From: Micavibrio_A sp035759665 | Lineage (GTDB): Bacteria > Pseudomonadota > Alphaproteobacteria > Micavibrionales > Micavibrionaceae | Assembly: GCA_035759665.1 (NCBI GenBank) | Contig: DASTUM010000170.1 | Coordinates: 1 to 16,216 of the forward strand | Direction: 5' to 3' | DNA: 16,216 nt | Shown here: one piece after another, positions 7,587-14,304 of the stretch | How positions within the stretch are numbered: position 1 is the stretch's first letter | Layout of the letters: each line of letters starts with the position of its first letter | Notes under the pieces: model-generated | The model's input: the letters and a program-made list of their open reading frames with translations, nothing else | The model's database searches: none | What the model was told of the DNA's origin: nothing | Program-made: the position numbers and the translations under genes

Positions 7587-8696
7587 CTATTCCGCGTAGG
7601 CATCTATAATTTTTTGAAGATAAGCATGGCTGGTGAACTGTCGGCATGCGTAATCATATGCCTCGAAAGACCTTTTTTCCAGCTTCACGGGCTCGCAGAG
7701 CATGTTTGCCAGATCCTGTGCGGCGGCAGCGGCATTGTCAGGGGCGAATAAAATTCCGGTCATGCCATGCTGGATTATTTCCCTGTGGCCACCGTGATCT
7801 GAAGCTAGAACCGGTGTTTTTAAAAGCATGGCTTCTATAGGCACGCGGCCCAATCCCTCCCGTAACGAAGGGGCAACAAGCGCATCGAAACCGGCGATAT
7901 AATTTTCAACAGGGAACTTTGCGCCTATATAGGTTGCTCGGCCTTTAAGGACGGGGCTGTTTAATTTTAGATTCACAATGTCCTGCATTTCCGCGCGCGG
8001 CGCGCCAATGAGGACAAAATATGCCGGAGGCGCATTTTCTATCCGGCCATAATGCGCGGCCATGTGGAGAAAGAAATCCGGGCGCTTTTGTGCCGTCAGA
8101 TTTCCTACAAATCCAATAATTTTTGTATCTTCTGAAATGCCTAGTTCCGCGGACAGCGCTTGATGGTATTTTTTTCTGTCCTGATAAGTGGCGTCGGGTA
8201 ATTCAAAATGGTTGTAAATCACCATTGTTTTATGTCGGTAAATTGAAGGCAGGGCCGTTCGCGTATACTCGGAGATCGTCAGGATTTTGTTAGGAAAAGC
8301 CATATAAAGCCACAAGCGAGGAGACGGCGCATGGCTGTGCTGGTGCCAGATATGCCTGCAGCCTGCCATTTTTGCCGCTAGGAACCAGGTATAATGCATG
8401 CGCAAATCGTTGGTATGGACGACTGTTATCTTTTCTTTTTTGAGCCACGGGAATAGATAAACCCCCGCGCGGATTGCTTTTGCAATCTGTGCAGGAAGCG
8501 GGCCTGTTTCAACGGGAGGGAATGAAATGACTTCATACGAAATATGTTCCTTGTCCAGAAGTTCTGCCAAGGGGCCTTTCTGGTGTAGGACAACATGTGT
8601 TTGCGTTTCACGTGCCGATAGTTTTTTTATCAGAGCTATTGTCGCCAGATGGCTACCGCCGATCGTATCTCCGACGAAAGGGAATAAAACGCTCAT
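7587..8696 (-). CDS. GT4-family glycosyltransferase 1
   Basis: A 369-residue GT-B glycosyltransferase of the GT4 type. The N-terminal acceptor-side domain begins FPFVGDTIGGSH. The donor-side domain contains GFVGNLTAQKRPDFFL (195-210) and the E-x7-E pair in REGLGRVPIEAM (E280 and E288), followed by PVLASDHGGHREII. Members add sugars such as hexoses or N-acetylhexosamines to lipid-linked or surface glycans from nucleotide-sugar donors; donor and acceptor cannot be deduced. Its start overlaps the stop of the upstream glycosyltransferase as ATGA (8693-8696), so the two are one coupled transcript. No terminator separates its end from the convergent methyltransferase gene. Confidence 0.88.
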   Translation of the reverse strand: MSVLFPFVGDTIGGSHLATIALIKKLSARETQTHVVLHQKGPLAELLDKEHISYEVISFPPVETGPLPAQIAKAIRAGVYLFPWLKKEKITVVHTNDLRMHYTWFLAAKMAGCRHIWHQHSHAPSPRLWLYMAFPNKILTISEYTRTALPSIYRHKTMVIYNHFELPDATYQDRKKYHQALSAELGISEDTKIIGFVGNLTAQKRPDFFLHMAAHYGRIENAPPAYFVLIGAPRAEMQDIVNLKLNSPVLKGRATYIGAKFPVENYIAGFDALVAPSLREGLGRVPIEAMLLKTPVLASDHGGHREIIQHGMTGILFAPDNAAAAAQDLANMLCEPVKLEKRSFEAYDYACRQFTSHAYLQKIIDAYAE

Positions 8697-9835
8697 GCCT
8701 GCCTGCCCTGCCGTTCGACGAGATGATCGAATATCGACAAATAAGCCCGACTGATATTTTCAGGATAATAATTGTAAGAGATCTGTGCCCACGGTGATTT
8801 GGGATAAGGTGCGTTATAATCCAACGCCTGAAGCATACCTTCTAGTAACGCCGCGCTGTTTCCTATGGCAACCAGCGGCGCTAGTTTTCCGTTGTCCAGT
8901 ATTTCTGCAGGCCCACTCGGACAATCCGTCGATACGACGGGGCAGTTGCAGGCCAATGCCTGTAACAACGAGTTAGGAAGGCCTTCATGATAAGAAGACA
9001 GTACAAAAAGGCGTGCGCGCCGCATATAGGCATAAGGATTTTTTTCAAAACCGGGCATAACAAGTTCGCTCGCCAGACCGTACGATTGTGCAAGGGCGGA
9101 AAGCTTTCCACGCTCCGGCCCCTCTCCCAGCAATATCAGCTTTAAAGGGTGCGCTTTATAAAGTTCGGCCCACGCCCTGATTAATACATCGAAACCCTTT
9201 TGCGGCACGAGCCTGCCGACACCAAGAATATAGGATTGATCGGTTATTGTGGGAATGCTCAAGGGTTGTTCTGCTAGCGCATGAAGCTTCGCTGCGTCTA
9301 TAGGATTGGCTATACGTGTTATACGTGATTTCAAGCTTGGTATGCGCTGCAGAAGATCATCTTCAACGCCTTTTGATGGCACTATAATCCAGTCGTTGAA
9401 GCGATAGAGAATGCCGGTCAGCATAATTACGAGGCGCGTCATGAAACGCGTGCTGGTTTCTGCCTGCGCTGTTAGATTGTTTGTTTCGCGCAGAACCGTT
9501 CCAAAGGAAGAGAAGGAAAAAAATCGTACGAAGGGAAGAAGAAGCCCGTGCCCTGCCCCGGTCGTAAAAACAACGTCGGGTTTGTTTTGGTGGATAAATT
9601 GGATCAGGCGAAAAAAACTGCACACGGTCCGGAGCCGCAATTTCTCTATGATGCACGAGCGGGTCAGAATGTGAAGTTTTGCAGTGGCCTCGATCTCTGC
9701 CGCATAGGGATTGTCCGGCCCGTGTACGCAGACATCAACATCATGCCCAGCGCGGACAAAAGACGAAGCAAGGTCCGTCATGACGCGTTCCGCGCCGCCG
9801 CCGCCCAAGCGATATATCCAGATAACAATCTTCAA
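8693..9835 (-). CDS. GT4-family glycosyltransferase 2 (TTG start)
   Basis: A 380-residue GT4 glycosyltransferase. The N-terminus has MKIVIWIYRLGGGGAERV, a typical glycine-rich loop. The C-terminal domain has GVGRLVPQKGFDVLI (205-219), LLGEGPERGKL and SSYHEGLPNSLLQAL (280-294). In the usual E-x7-E pair the second glutamate is glutamine (E284 and Q292), a variant seen in some GT4 enzymes that also carry TDCPSGP as here. The start is TTG at 9835; upstream the frame has no ATG before a stop, and the internal ATG at residue 19 would delete the glycine loop. GGGAG lies about 11 bases upstream. Its substrates are unknown, but the neighbours suggest surface glycan assembly. Confidence 0.88.
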   Translation of the reverse strand: MKIVIWIYRLGGGGAERVMTDLASSFVRAGHDVDVCVHGPDNPYAAEIEATAKLHILTRSCIIEKLRLRTVCSFFRLIQFIHQNKPDVVFTTGAGHGLLLPFVRFFSFSSFGTVLRETNNLTAQAETSTRFMTRLVIMLTGILYRFNDWIIVPSKGVEDDLLQRIPSLKSRITRIANPIDAAKLHALAEQPLSIPTITDQSYILGVGRLVPQKGFDVLIRAWAELYKAHPLKLILLGEGPERGKLSALAQSYGLASELVMPGFEKNPYAYMRRARLFVLSSYHEGLPNSLLQALACNCPVVSTDCPSGPAEILDNGKLAPLVAIGNSAALLEGMLQALDYNAPYPKSPWAQISYNYYPENISRAYLSIFDHLVERQGRQA

Positions 9836-9854
9836 AGTCTTTCGCTGCTCCCAA

Positions 9855-9882
9855 ATTATGACCTTGTGTAAGGACTTGATAA
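9855..9882 (-). promoter_or_regulatory. Candidate promoter of the minus-strand glycosyltransferase operon
   Basis: Read on the minus strand, TTATCA (9882-9877) and CATAAT (9860-9855) fit -35 and -10 boxes with a 16-base spacer, placing a transcript start about 12 bases ahead of the TTG start codon. A short inverted repeat GACTT/AAGTC (9873-9887) overlaps the -35 box and could be an operator for this divergent region. The 67-base gap serves genes on both strands. Confidence 0.4.
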
Positions 9883-9902
9883 AAGTCTATCTTTAACTAC
9901 CC

Positions 9903-11021
9903 ATGAAAAATAGGGATAAAAAGGTAAAATTGCTTTTCATTCTGCCCGCGCTCGTCTCCGGCGGTGCGGAGCGGGTCTTGATCAATCTTATGAATGCCGT
10001 TGATAGGGAAAAGTATGATCCGTCTTTTTTGTCGGTAAGGTTCGATGGAGAATTAGGCGGGCTGATCGCGCAAGATATCCCTCGATACTGTCTTAATGCA
10101 TCGCGTTTCATTTTCTGCCTACCAGGTCTTTACAAGACTATGCGTAAAGTTAAGCCAGACATCGTTGTTTCTACGATGGCGCATATGAATTTTGCAGTTC
10201 TTCTAATGAAACCTCTTTTTCCGAGGGCAAAATTTCTTGTGCGTGAGGCTATCACGCCATCTTACTTTATAGAAAAATATCCGCATTCCCGTTGGTTTTT
10301 AAAGGCCTTGTATCGTCTCCTATATCCCCTTTCCCATCGTGTTATCAGCCCTACGGAAATCATTTTTCAGGAATTCGAGGCGATGTTCGGGAAAGGCTGG
10401 ATGAGGCCATATCTTTTGCGAAACCCTATAAATGTTATAAAAATTCGTGAGGCAGCAGAGCGCGACTGGCCGGTAGAAAAAAAAGCAGGTGTTAATTTCG
10501 TCGCATGCGGCCGCCTTGTTCCCCAAAAAGGTTTTGACCGTTTGATTAGTAGTTTGGCAAAAAATCCTCCGCTCGCGCCCTGGCATTTGACCATTATTGG
10601 CGAGGGGCCGGAGCGTACGGAACTTCAGAATTTGGTTAACAAGGCGGAGTTACAGGATAAGATTAGCTTACCCGGCCTTAAGGTGAACCCTTACGGTTAT
10701 TTTGCTGCGGCTGATTGCTTTTTGCTGCCTTCCCGTTTTGAAGGCCTGCCCAATGTTGTACTTGAAAGTCTTGCATGCGGTACGCCTGTGATAGCCACAC
10801 AGGAATCAGGCGGTATTACCGAAATCGCATTTGTCGTGAATTCTGAAAACAAGAAGGCGCTTACAGTTGTTGAGAATATGGATTATTTTGAGGAAGCTAT
10901 AATAAAAGTTACTAGTTTGGAAAAGCACACTCCAGCGGCCTCTTTACTGCCTGCGGAATTTGAGCGCGAAACCATAATCCGCAGATTTCACACCCTTCTG
11001 AGCGAAACGGCCACCGGCTAA
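9903..11021 (+). CDS. GT4-family glycosyltransferase 3
   Basis: A 372-residue GT4 glycosyltransferase with FILPALVSGGAERVL (12-26) at the N-terminus, ACGRLVPQKGFDRLI (201-215), IIGEGPERTEL (231-241) and the canonical E-x7-E pair in RFEGLPNVVLESL (E280 and E288). It is divergently transcribed from GT4 enzyme 2 and shares GRLVPQKGFD and GEGPER with it, so the two could be paralogues. The ATG at 9903 has no clear ribosome binding site. A TTG nine codons later follows AAAAGG and is a less likely alternative. Donor and acceptor are unknown. The gene closes the glycan locus, and the housekeeping rplU operon begins right after it. Confidence 0.87.
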   Translation: MKNRDKKVKLLFILPALVSGGAERVLINLMNAVDREKYDPSFLSVRFDGELGGLIAQDIPRYCLNASRFIFCLPGLYKTMRKVKPDIVVSTMAHMNFAVLLMKPLFPRAKFLVREAITPSYFIEKYPHSRWFLKALYRLLYPLSHRVISPTEIIFQEFEAMFGKGWMRPYLLRNPINVIKIREAAERDWPVEKKAGVNFVACGRLVPQKGFDRLISSLAKNPPLAPWHLTIIGEGPERTELQNLVNKAELQDKISLPGLKVNPYGYFAAADCFLLPSRFEGLPNVVLESLACGTPVIATQESGGITEIAFVVNSENKKALTVVENMDYFEEAIIKVTSLEKHTPAASLLPAEFERETIIRRFHTLLSETATG

Positions 11022-11025
11022 TTTC

Positions 11026-11053
11026 TTGACTCCTTAAAATAATTGCGTATATT
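11026..11053 (+). promoter_or_regulatory. Sigma70-like promoter of rplU-rpmA
   Basis: TTGACT (11026-11031) matches the -35 consensus at five of six positions and TATATT (11048-11053) matches the -10 at five of six, with a 16-base spacer. It lies about 80 bases ahead of rplU. The -10 box sits inside a small inverted repeat, GCGTA/TACGC (11045-11057). This is the clearest promoter in the window. Confidence 0.65.
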
Positions 11054-11132
11054 ACGCGGACTCACGAATATGAGCGGTTGAAGAGTTATCTTTAAGCCAT
11101 TGAAATAATTAACAAAATATCAGGAATGAACC

Positions 11133-11441
11133 ATGTTTGCAGTTGTTCGCACGGGCGGAAAACAATACCGCGTAGCCAAAAATGACACGATCGAGGTCGA
11201 ATCTCTCGACGCCAAGGAAGGCGCTAGCGTGGATCTGGATGTCCTAGCCTTTTCCGCCGATGGCAAAAAACTGGCTCTGGGCAAGGATTCCGGTGCAAAA
11301 GTAAGCGCCAAAGTGGTTTCCCATATCCGGAATGACAAAATTCTGGTATTTAAAAAGAAACGCCGCCACAACTACCGCCGTACCAAAGGACACCGTCAGC
11401 ATGTGACCGTCCTTGAGATCACCGACATCAAAGCGGCCTAA
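11133..11441 (+). CDS. rplU: 50S ribosomal protein L21
   Basis: A 102-residue protein with full-length L21 features: the N-terminal MFAVVRTGGKQYRVAKND and the C-terminal RNA-binding segment FKKKRRHNYRRTKGHRQ, then VTVLEITDI. L21 is a large-subunit protein that binds 23S rRNA. AGGAA lies 6 bases before the ATG, and a sigma70-like promoter lies upstream. It is followed 34 bases later by rpmA, the conserved bacterial arrangement, and both are probably transcribed together up to the terminator at 11777. Confidence 0.98.
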   Translation: MFAVVRTGGKQYRVAKNDTIEVESLDAKEGASVDLDVLAFSADGKKLALGKDSGAKVSAKVVSHIRNDKILVFKKKRRHNYRRTKGHRQHVTVLEITDIKAA

Positions 11442-11475
11442 GCAAGAATAACAAGAATTTCCGGAGGATTAGAAC

Positions 11476-11757
11476 ATGGCACATAAAAAAGCAGGCGGTA
11501 GTTCCAGAAACGGACGCGATTCAGCAGGCCGCCGTCTTGGCGTAAAACGTTACGGCGGTGAGATCGTTCTCGCCGGCAATATCATCGTCCGCCAGCGCGG
11601 CACGAAATACAACACGGGCAAAAACGTAGGCCTCGGCAAAGATCACACGATCTTCGCATTGGTCGATGGCCGCGTACTGTTCACCAAAGGCCGCGAAGGC
11701 AAGCCGGTCGTGAACATCGTTCCCGCGAACGACGCTCTGCCGCAAGCCGCCGAGTAG
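11476..11757 (+). CDS. rpmA: 50S ribosomal protein L27
   Basis: A 93-residue L27 beginning MAHKKAGGSSRNGRDS, the classical sequence whose flexible N-terminus reaches toward the peptidyl-transferase centre. Further conserved parts are RRLGVKRYGGE, RQRGTKYNTG, VGLGKDHTIFAL and DGRVLF. There is no N-terminal extension of the Firmicutes type that needs proteolytic removal. A strong GGAGG (11463-11467) lies 8 bases ahead of the ATG. It ends the rplU operon, with a rho-independent terminator about 20 bases beyond the stop codon. Confidence 0.98.
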   Translation: MAHKKAGGSSRNGRDSAGRRLGVKRYGGEIVLAGNIIVRQRGTKYNTGKNVGLGKDHTIFALVDGRVLFTKGREGKPVVNIVPANDALPQAAE

Positions 11758-11762
11758 TTTCA

Positions 11763-12332
11763 TCAGATTCCAAAAGCCGGCCCCTCGAAAGACGGGCCGG
11801 TTTTTTCGTGGGGCTGTTCCGTTCTGGGCATGAGGGATTGAACGGGATTAAGCGATCTTTCCTCGTTAAGCCAGCAAAGCTTGCCCTCTTCGCATAAAGA
11901 CCCGATCTTTTTTAAAAATCCGTTGTCGTCTAAACCGCGTGTTTCTTCCAAAAATTCATCCGGGCCGTAATGGTCGGCGACCTAGTAAACCTGCACGGAC
12001 GCGCGCATCAGGTCGTTGAAATTTTTCAGCGGCACGAAGTCCGCATTTTTAAGGTTTACCGTATGCGGGCTGACCATTTGTTCCGTGAGACGGCCTTCCC
12101 TGTCGTGCAGGGGATGAAACCGGTGTCCGGAAAAACATAGAGACCGCCGTGAAAATCCGGATCGCCTATCGTGCTTTAAGCGCTACCGGAAGAGGCGAAA
12201 GCATAGGGGGTATTATCTTCGCTGTAATCCGTCAGGCGTGCCGCGGCCGTTTTCCTCCATTGATACGTTTTTAGTGCGCGGCGTTAAGTATTCTTCGGCC
12301 AGTCTGCCCGGCGTGGCGTGGTAAAGTTGCAT
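11763..12332 (-). pseudogene. Decayed gene of unknown function between rpmA and obgE
   Basis: Joined across frames on the minus strand, this stretch reads as one protein-like sequence broken by lesions. It begins MQLYHATPGRLAEEYL at 12332, moves to a second frame (reading LTDYSEDNTPYAF), passes a TAA at 12178-12176, continues to FHGGLYVFPDTGF, then returns to the first frame with FHPLHDREGRLTEQMV. That frame hits TAG at 11984-11982 and reads on to TGA at 11765-11763. The final residues are read through the rpmA terminator hairpin, so the original 3' end may have been lost. The product is not recognised. The remaining 83 bases up to obgE hold nothing else I can support. Confidence 0.65.
11777..11806 (+). 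terminator. Rho-independent terminator after rpmA
   Basis: CCGGCCC (11777-11783) pairs with GGGCCGG (11794-11800) across a 10-base loop, followed directly by six T residues (11801-11806). AAA residues before the stem could extend pairing with the T-run, so it may also act on transcripts arriving on the minus strand. Confidence 0.85.
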
Positions 12333-12415
12333 AAAGCATGGTAACACAGCCGTTAAATATTATGCAAAACGCGTTTGTCTTGCATTTTCAAGGGTCATAA
12401 GCCTACATACGCCCT

Positions 12416-13423
12416 ATGAAATTTCTCGATCAGGCAAAAATCTATGTACGTAGCGGCAACGGCGGCCCCGGCGCGATCTCATTCCGCCGCGAGAAGTTCA
12501 TCGAGCATGGCGGCCCGGACGGCGGCAACGGCGGCAAGGGCGGCGATGTGATCTTCACGGCGGTGAAGGAACTGAACACCCTGATCGATTTCCGATACAC
12601 CCAGCATTTCCGCGCGCAAGGTGGCGATAACGGCGCGGGCGAAATGCGCTTTGGCAAAGATGGCGACGATGTGATTATCCGCGTCCCTGTCGGAACCGAA
12701 GTCCTCGACGAAGATCAGGAAACCGTCTTAATAGATTTCACGGAGCCCGGGCAAACGGTCACGTTCCTGAAAGGCGGCGATGGCGGGTTCGGCAATGCCC
12801 ATTACAAATCTTCCACCAACCAGGCGCCGCGCAAAAAGACGCCGGGATGGCCGGGCGTGGAGCGCGGCATCTGGCTGCGCTTGAAATTGATTGCGGACGC
12901 CGGATTGGTCGGGATGCCGAATGCGGGCAAGTCCACTTTCCTTGCGGCCTGCACGGCGGCGAAACCGAAAATTGCGGATTATCCGTTTACGACGCTTCAC
13001 CCCAATCTCGGCGTGGTCAGGGCGGGCGACAAGGAATTCGTTCTCGCCGATATTCCGGGGCTGATCGAAAGGGCGTCGGAAGGTCATGGGCTGGGCGACC
13101 GTTTCCTCGGGCATGTCGAGCGCACGGCCGTCCTCCTTCACCTGATCGACATTACGGACGACGATCCGGCGAAGGCGTACCAAACCATTCGCGGCGAACT
13201 GGAAGCGTACGGCAACGGGCTAGGCGAAAAGCCGGAGATCGTGGCCCTGAACAAGGCGGACGCGCTGGGCAAGGAATTGTCCGAGGATGTCGCTAAAGAA
13301 TTCGAGGAGCAAACGGGCGTGAAACCTCTGCTGATTTCCGGCGTATCAAAAGAGGGGGTCGATAAGGCTCTCTTCGCGCTGAACAATATTATCCAAAAAG
13401 CACGCGCCGAAAAAGAGGCGTAG
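12416..13423 (+). CDS. obgE: Obg-family GTPase (ObgE/CgtA)
   Basis: A 335-residue GTPase that acts in 50S ribosome assembly and stress control. Residues 1-159 form the glycine-rich Obg fold (GNGGPGA, HGGPDGGNGGKGGDV, GGDGGFGNAHYKSS). The G domain shows G1 GMPNAGKS (166-173), the G2 threonines in YPFTTLHPNLG (T192, T193), G3 DIPG (212-215), G4 NKAD (279-282) and G5 ISGVS near 309. There is no long C-terminal extension. No Shine-Dalgarno sequence is visible before the ATG. TACATA (12404-12409) lies six bases upstream and could be a -10 box, which would leave a nearly leaderless mRNA. Position after rplU and rpmA and before proB is the common alphaproteobacterial order. Confidence 0.97.
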   Translation: MKFLDQAKIYVRSGNGGPGAISFRREKFIEHGGPDGGNGGKGGDVIFTAVKELNTLIDFRYTQHFRAQGGDNGAGEMRFGKDGDDVIIRVPVGTEVLDEDQETVLIDFTEPGQTVTFLKGGDGGFGNAHYKSSTNQAPRKKTPGWPGVERGIWLRLKLIADAGLVGMPNAGKSTFLAACTAAKPKIADYPFTTLHPNLGVVRAGDKEFVLADIPGLIERASEGHGLGDRFLGHVERTAVLLHLIDITDDDPAKAYQTIRGELEAYGNGLGEKPEIVALNKADALGKELSEDVAKEFEEQTGVKPLLISGVSKEGVDKALFALNNIIQKARAEKEA

Positions 13424-13460
13424 AAAACGATGGCCGCATTGATGCGGCCATCGTTTTTTT
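13424..13460. terminator. Bidirectional terminator between obgE and the repeat-protein gene
   Basis: A perfect 15-base stem pairs AAAACGATGGCCGCA (13424-13438) with its reverse complement at 13443-13457 around a TTGA loop, followed by T residues to 13460. The stop codon of the minus-strand gene (13461-13459) lies within this T-run. It can terminate both converging transcripts. Confidence 0.85.
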
Positions 13461-14172
13461 AACGGCGATTTTCCCAGCCTCGGCGTGAAGCCTCGGCGTG
13501 TCCCCGGGGATCGCCGTGCCAGCCCCGGCCATCATCGTCCTGGCGGCTGCTCCGCGAACGATACGAACGGTCATCATCGTCATTTTGATACCGTCCGCGC
13601 GAACCGCGGTCATCGTAGTCGCGGTCATAACGGCTTTCACCGCGATAGCCTGCCGAGCGGCTGTTGCGTCCGCCACCACCTCCGCCTCCACGGTCTTCCC
13701 AGCCGCGGCGGGAGGCTTCCGAGTGTCCTTCGGAATCTCCATACCAGCCTGACGGACCGTGATCGGGGTTGTCCCAGCCCCGCCGGGACGCGTCGGCATG
13801 TCCGCGGGAATCTCCGTACCAGCCTGACGGGCCGTGATCGGGATTGTCCCAGCCACGGCGCGACGCTTGGGAATGGCCCTCGGAATCCCCGAACCATCCG
13901 CCCTGGTTACGACCATTTTGCGAATTGCGGCGGTCGTCTTCGTAATCGTAGCGTTCCTGGCGTCTGCCGCGCGTTTGATAGCCACGGCTTCCACCGCGCT
14001 CTTCGCGGTCGTCATCCTCGTTTTCGTCGTAGCCAGATTCATCGTCGCCATTTTCGCTCATGAAACGGCCTTCTTCGTCGCGCTCGGGCATGTTTTGCGA
14101 GCGGCGGCCTCGGCCACTCGAACTTTTTTCGCTGCTTAGGCCCGCAGCTGATTTTTTGCTCGTTCGTGCCAT
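13459..14172 (-). CDS. Low-complexity repeat protein with GW.GD..GH..ASRRGW units
   Basis: A 237-residue, highly charged, probably disordered protein rich in Arg, Asp, Gly and Ser. Four copies of a motif resembling GWYGDSEGHSEASRRGW are visible at about residues 92-116, 117-141, 142-160 and 217-235. The first two are 25-residue units that include DNPDHGPS. Residues 29-40 read PERDEEGRFMSE, and the N-terminus is rich in Ser and Lys. Related GD.xGH..A...GW motifs occur in small stress-related or disordered bacterial proteins, but I cannot assign a function. The ATG at 14172 has an excellent ribosome binding site (AAGGAG, about 7 bases upstream). No signal peptide or membrane segment is seen. 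The gene is convergent with obgE and divergent from proB. Confidence 0.85.
   Translation of the reverse strand: MARTSKKSAAGLSSEKSSSGRGRRSQNMPERDEEGRFMSENGDDESGYDENEDDDREERGGSRGYQTRGRRQERYDYEDDRRNSQNGRNQGGWFGDSEGHSQASRRGWDNPDHGPSGWYGDSRGHADASRRGWDNPDHGPSGWYGDSEGHSEASRRGWEDRGGGGGGGRNSRSAGYRGESRYDRDYDDRGSRGRYQNDDDDRSYRSRSSRQDDDGRGWHGDPRGHAEASRRGWENRR
13693..13899 (-). repeat. Tandem coding repeats (75-base units)
   Basis: Three consecutive units of the repeat-protein gene, at 13899-13825, 13824-13750 and 13749-13693 (the last one partial). They encode near-identical 25-residue blocks with conserved GDS.GH..ASRRGW. The first two also conserve DNPDHGPS. A separate fourth copy lies at 13524-13468. 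The units differ at silent sites, so the protein repeat is preserved beyond DNA identity. Confidence 0.8.
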
Positions 14173-14304
14173 TTTTCTTCTCCTTTATTTGCTGTTTGGG
14201 GGGTGCCCCACCAAAGCAAGGGAAACGGCGGCTGTTCCAGCGGCGCGGAGAATTTTTTCGCAATTGTCCTTATCCGGTCGCCGGTTCTTGTTTATAGTGG
14301 CTGT

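Noticed and set aside
11763..11951. A 62-residue minus-strand open frame treated as an intact small gene.
   Set aside because: Its protein-like reading continues upstream past an in-frame TAG and frameshifts, so it is the tail of a decayed gene, and its last residues are read through the rpmA terminator.
13693..13899. Regularly spaced repeats that could suggest a CRISPR array.
   Set aside because: The units are 75-base in-frame coding repeats with no unique spacers and no cas genes nearby.
13389..14051. A second minus-strand frame rich in Ala, Thr and Arg overlapping the repeat-protein gene.
   Set aside because: It is an out-of-frame reading of the repetitive DNA, runs through the terminator hairpin and into obgE, and shows no domain.
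13485..14063. Long open frames on the + strand across the repeat-protein gene.
   Set aside because: They are low-complexity shadows of the minus-strand gene, which has a strong ribosome binding site and a conserved repeat motif.
14203..14304. GTG at 14203 as the proB start, adding 34 residues.
   Set aside because: The added residues lack similarity to glutamate kinases, and the ATG at 14305 gives the normal family N-terminus.
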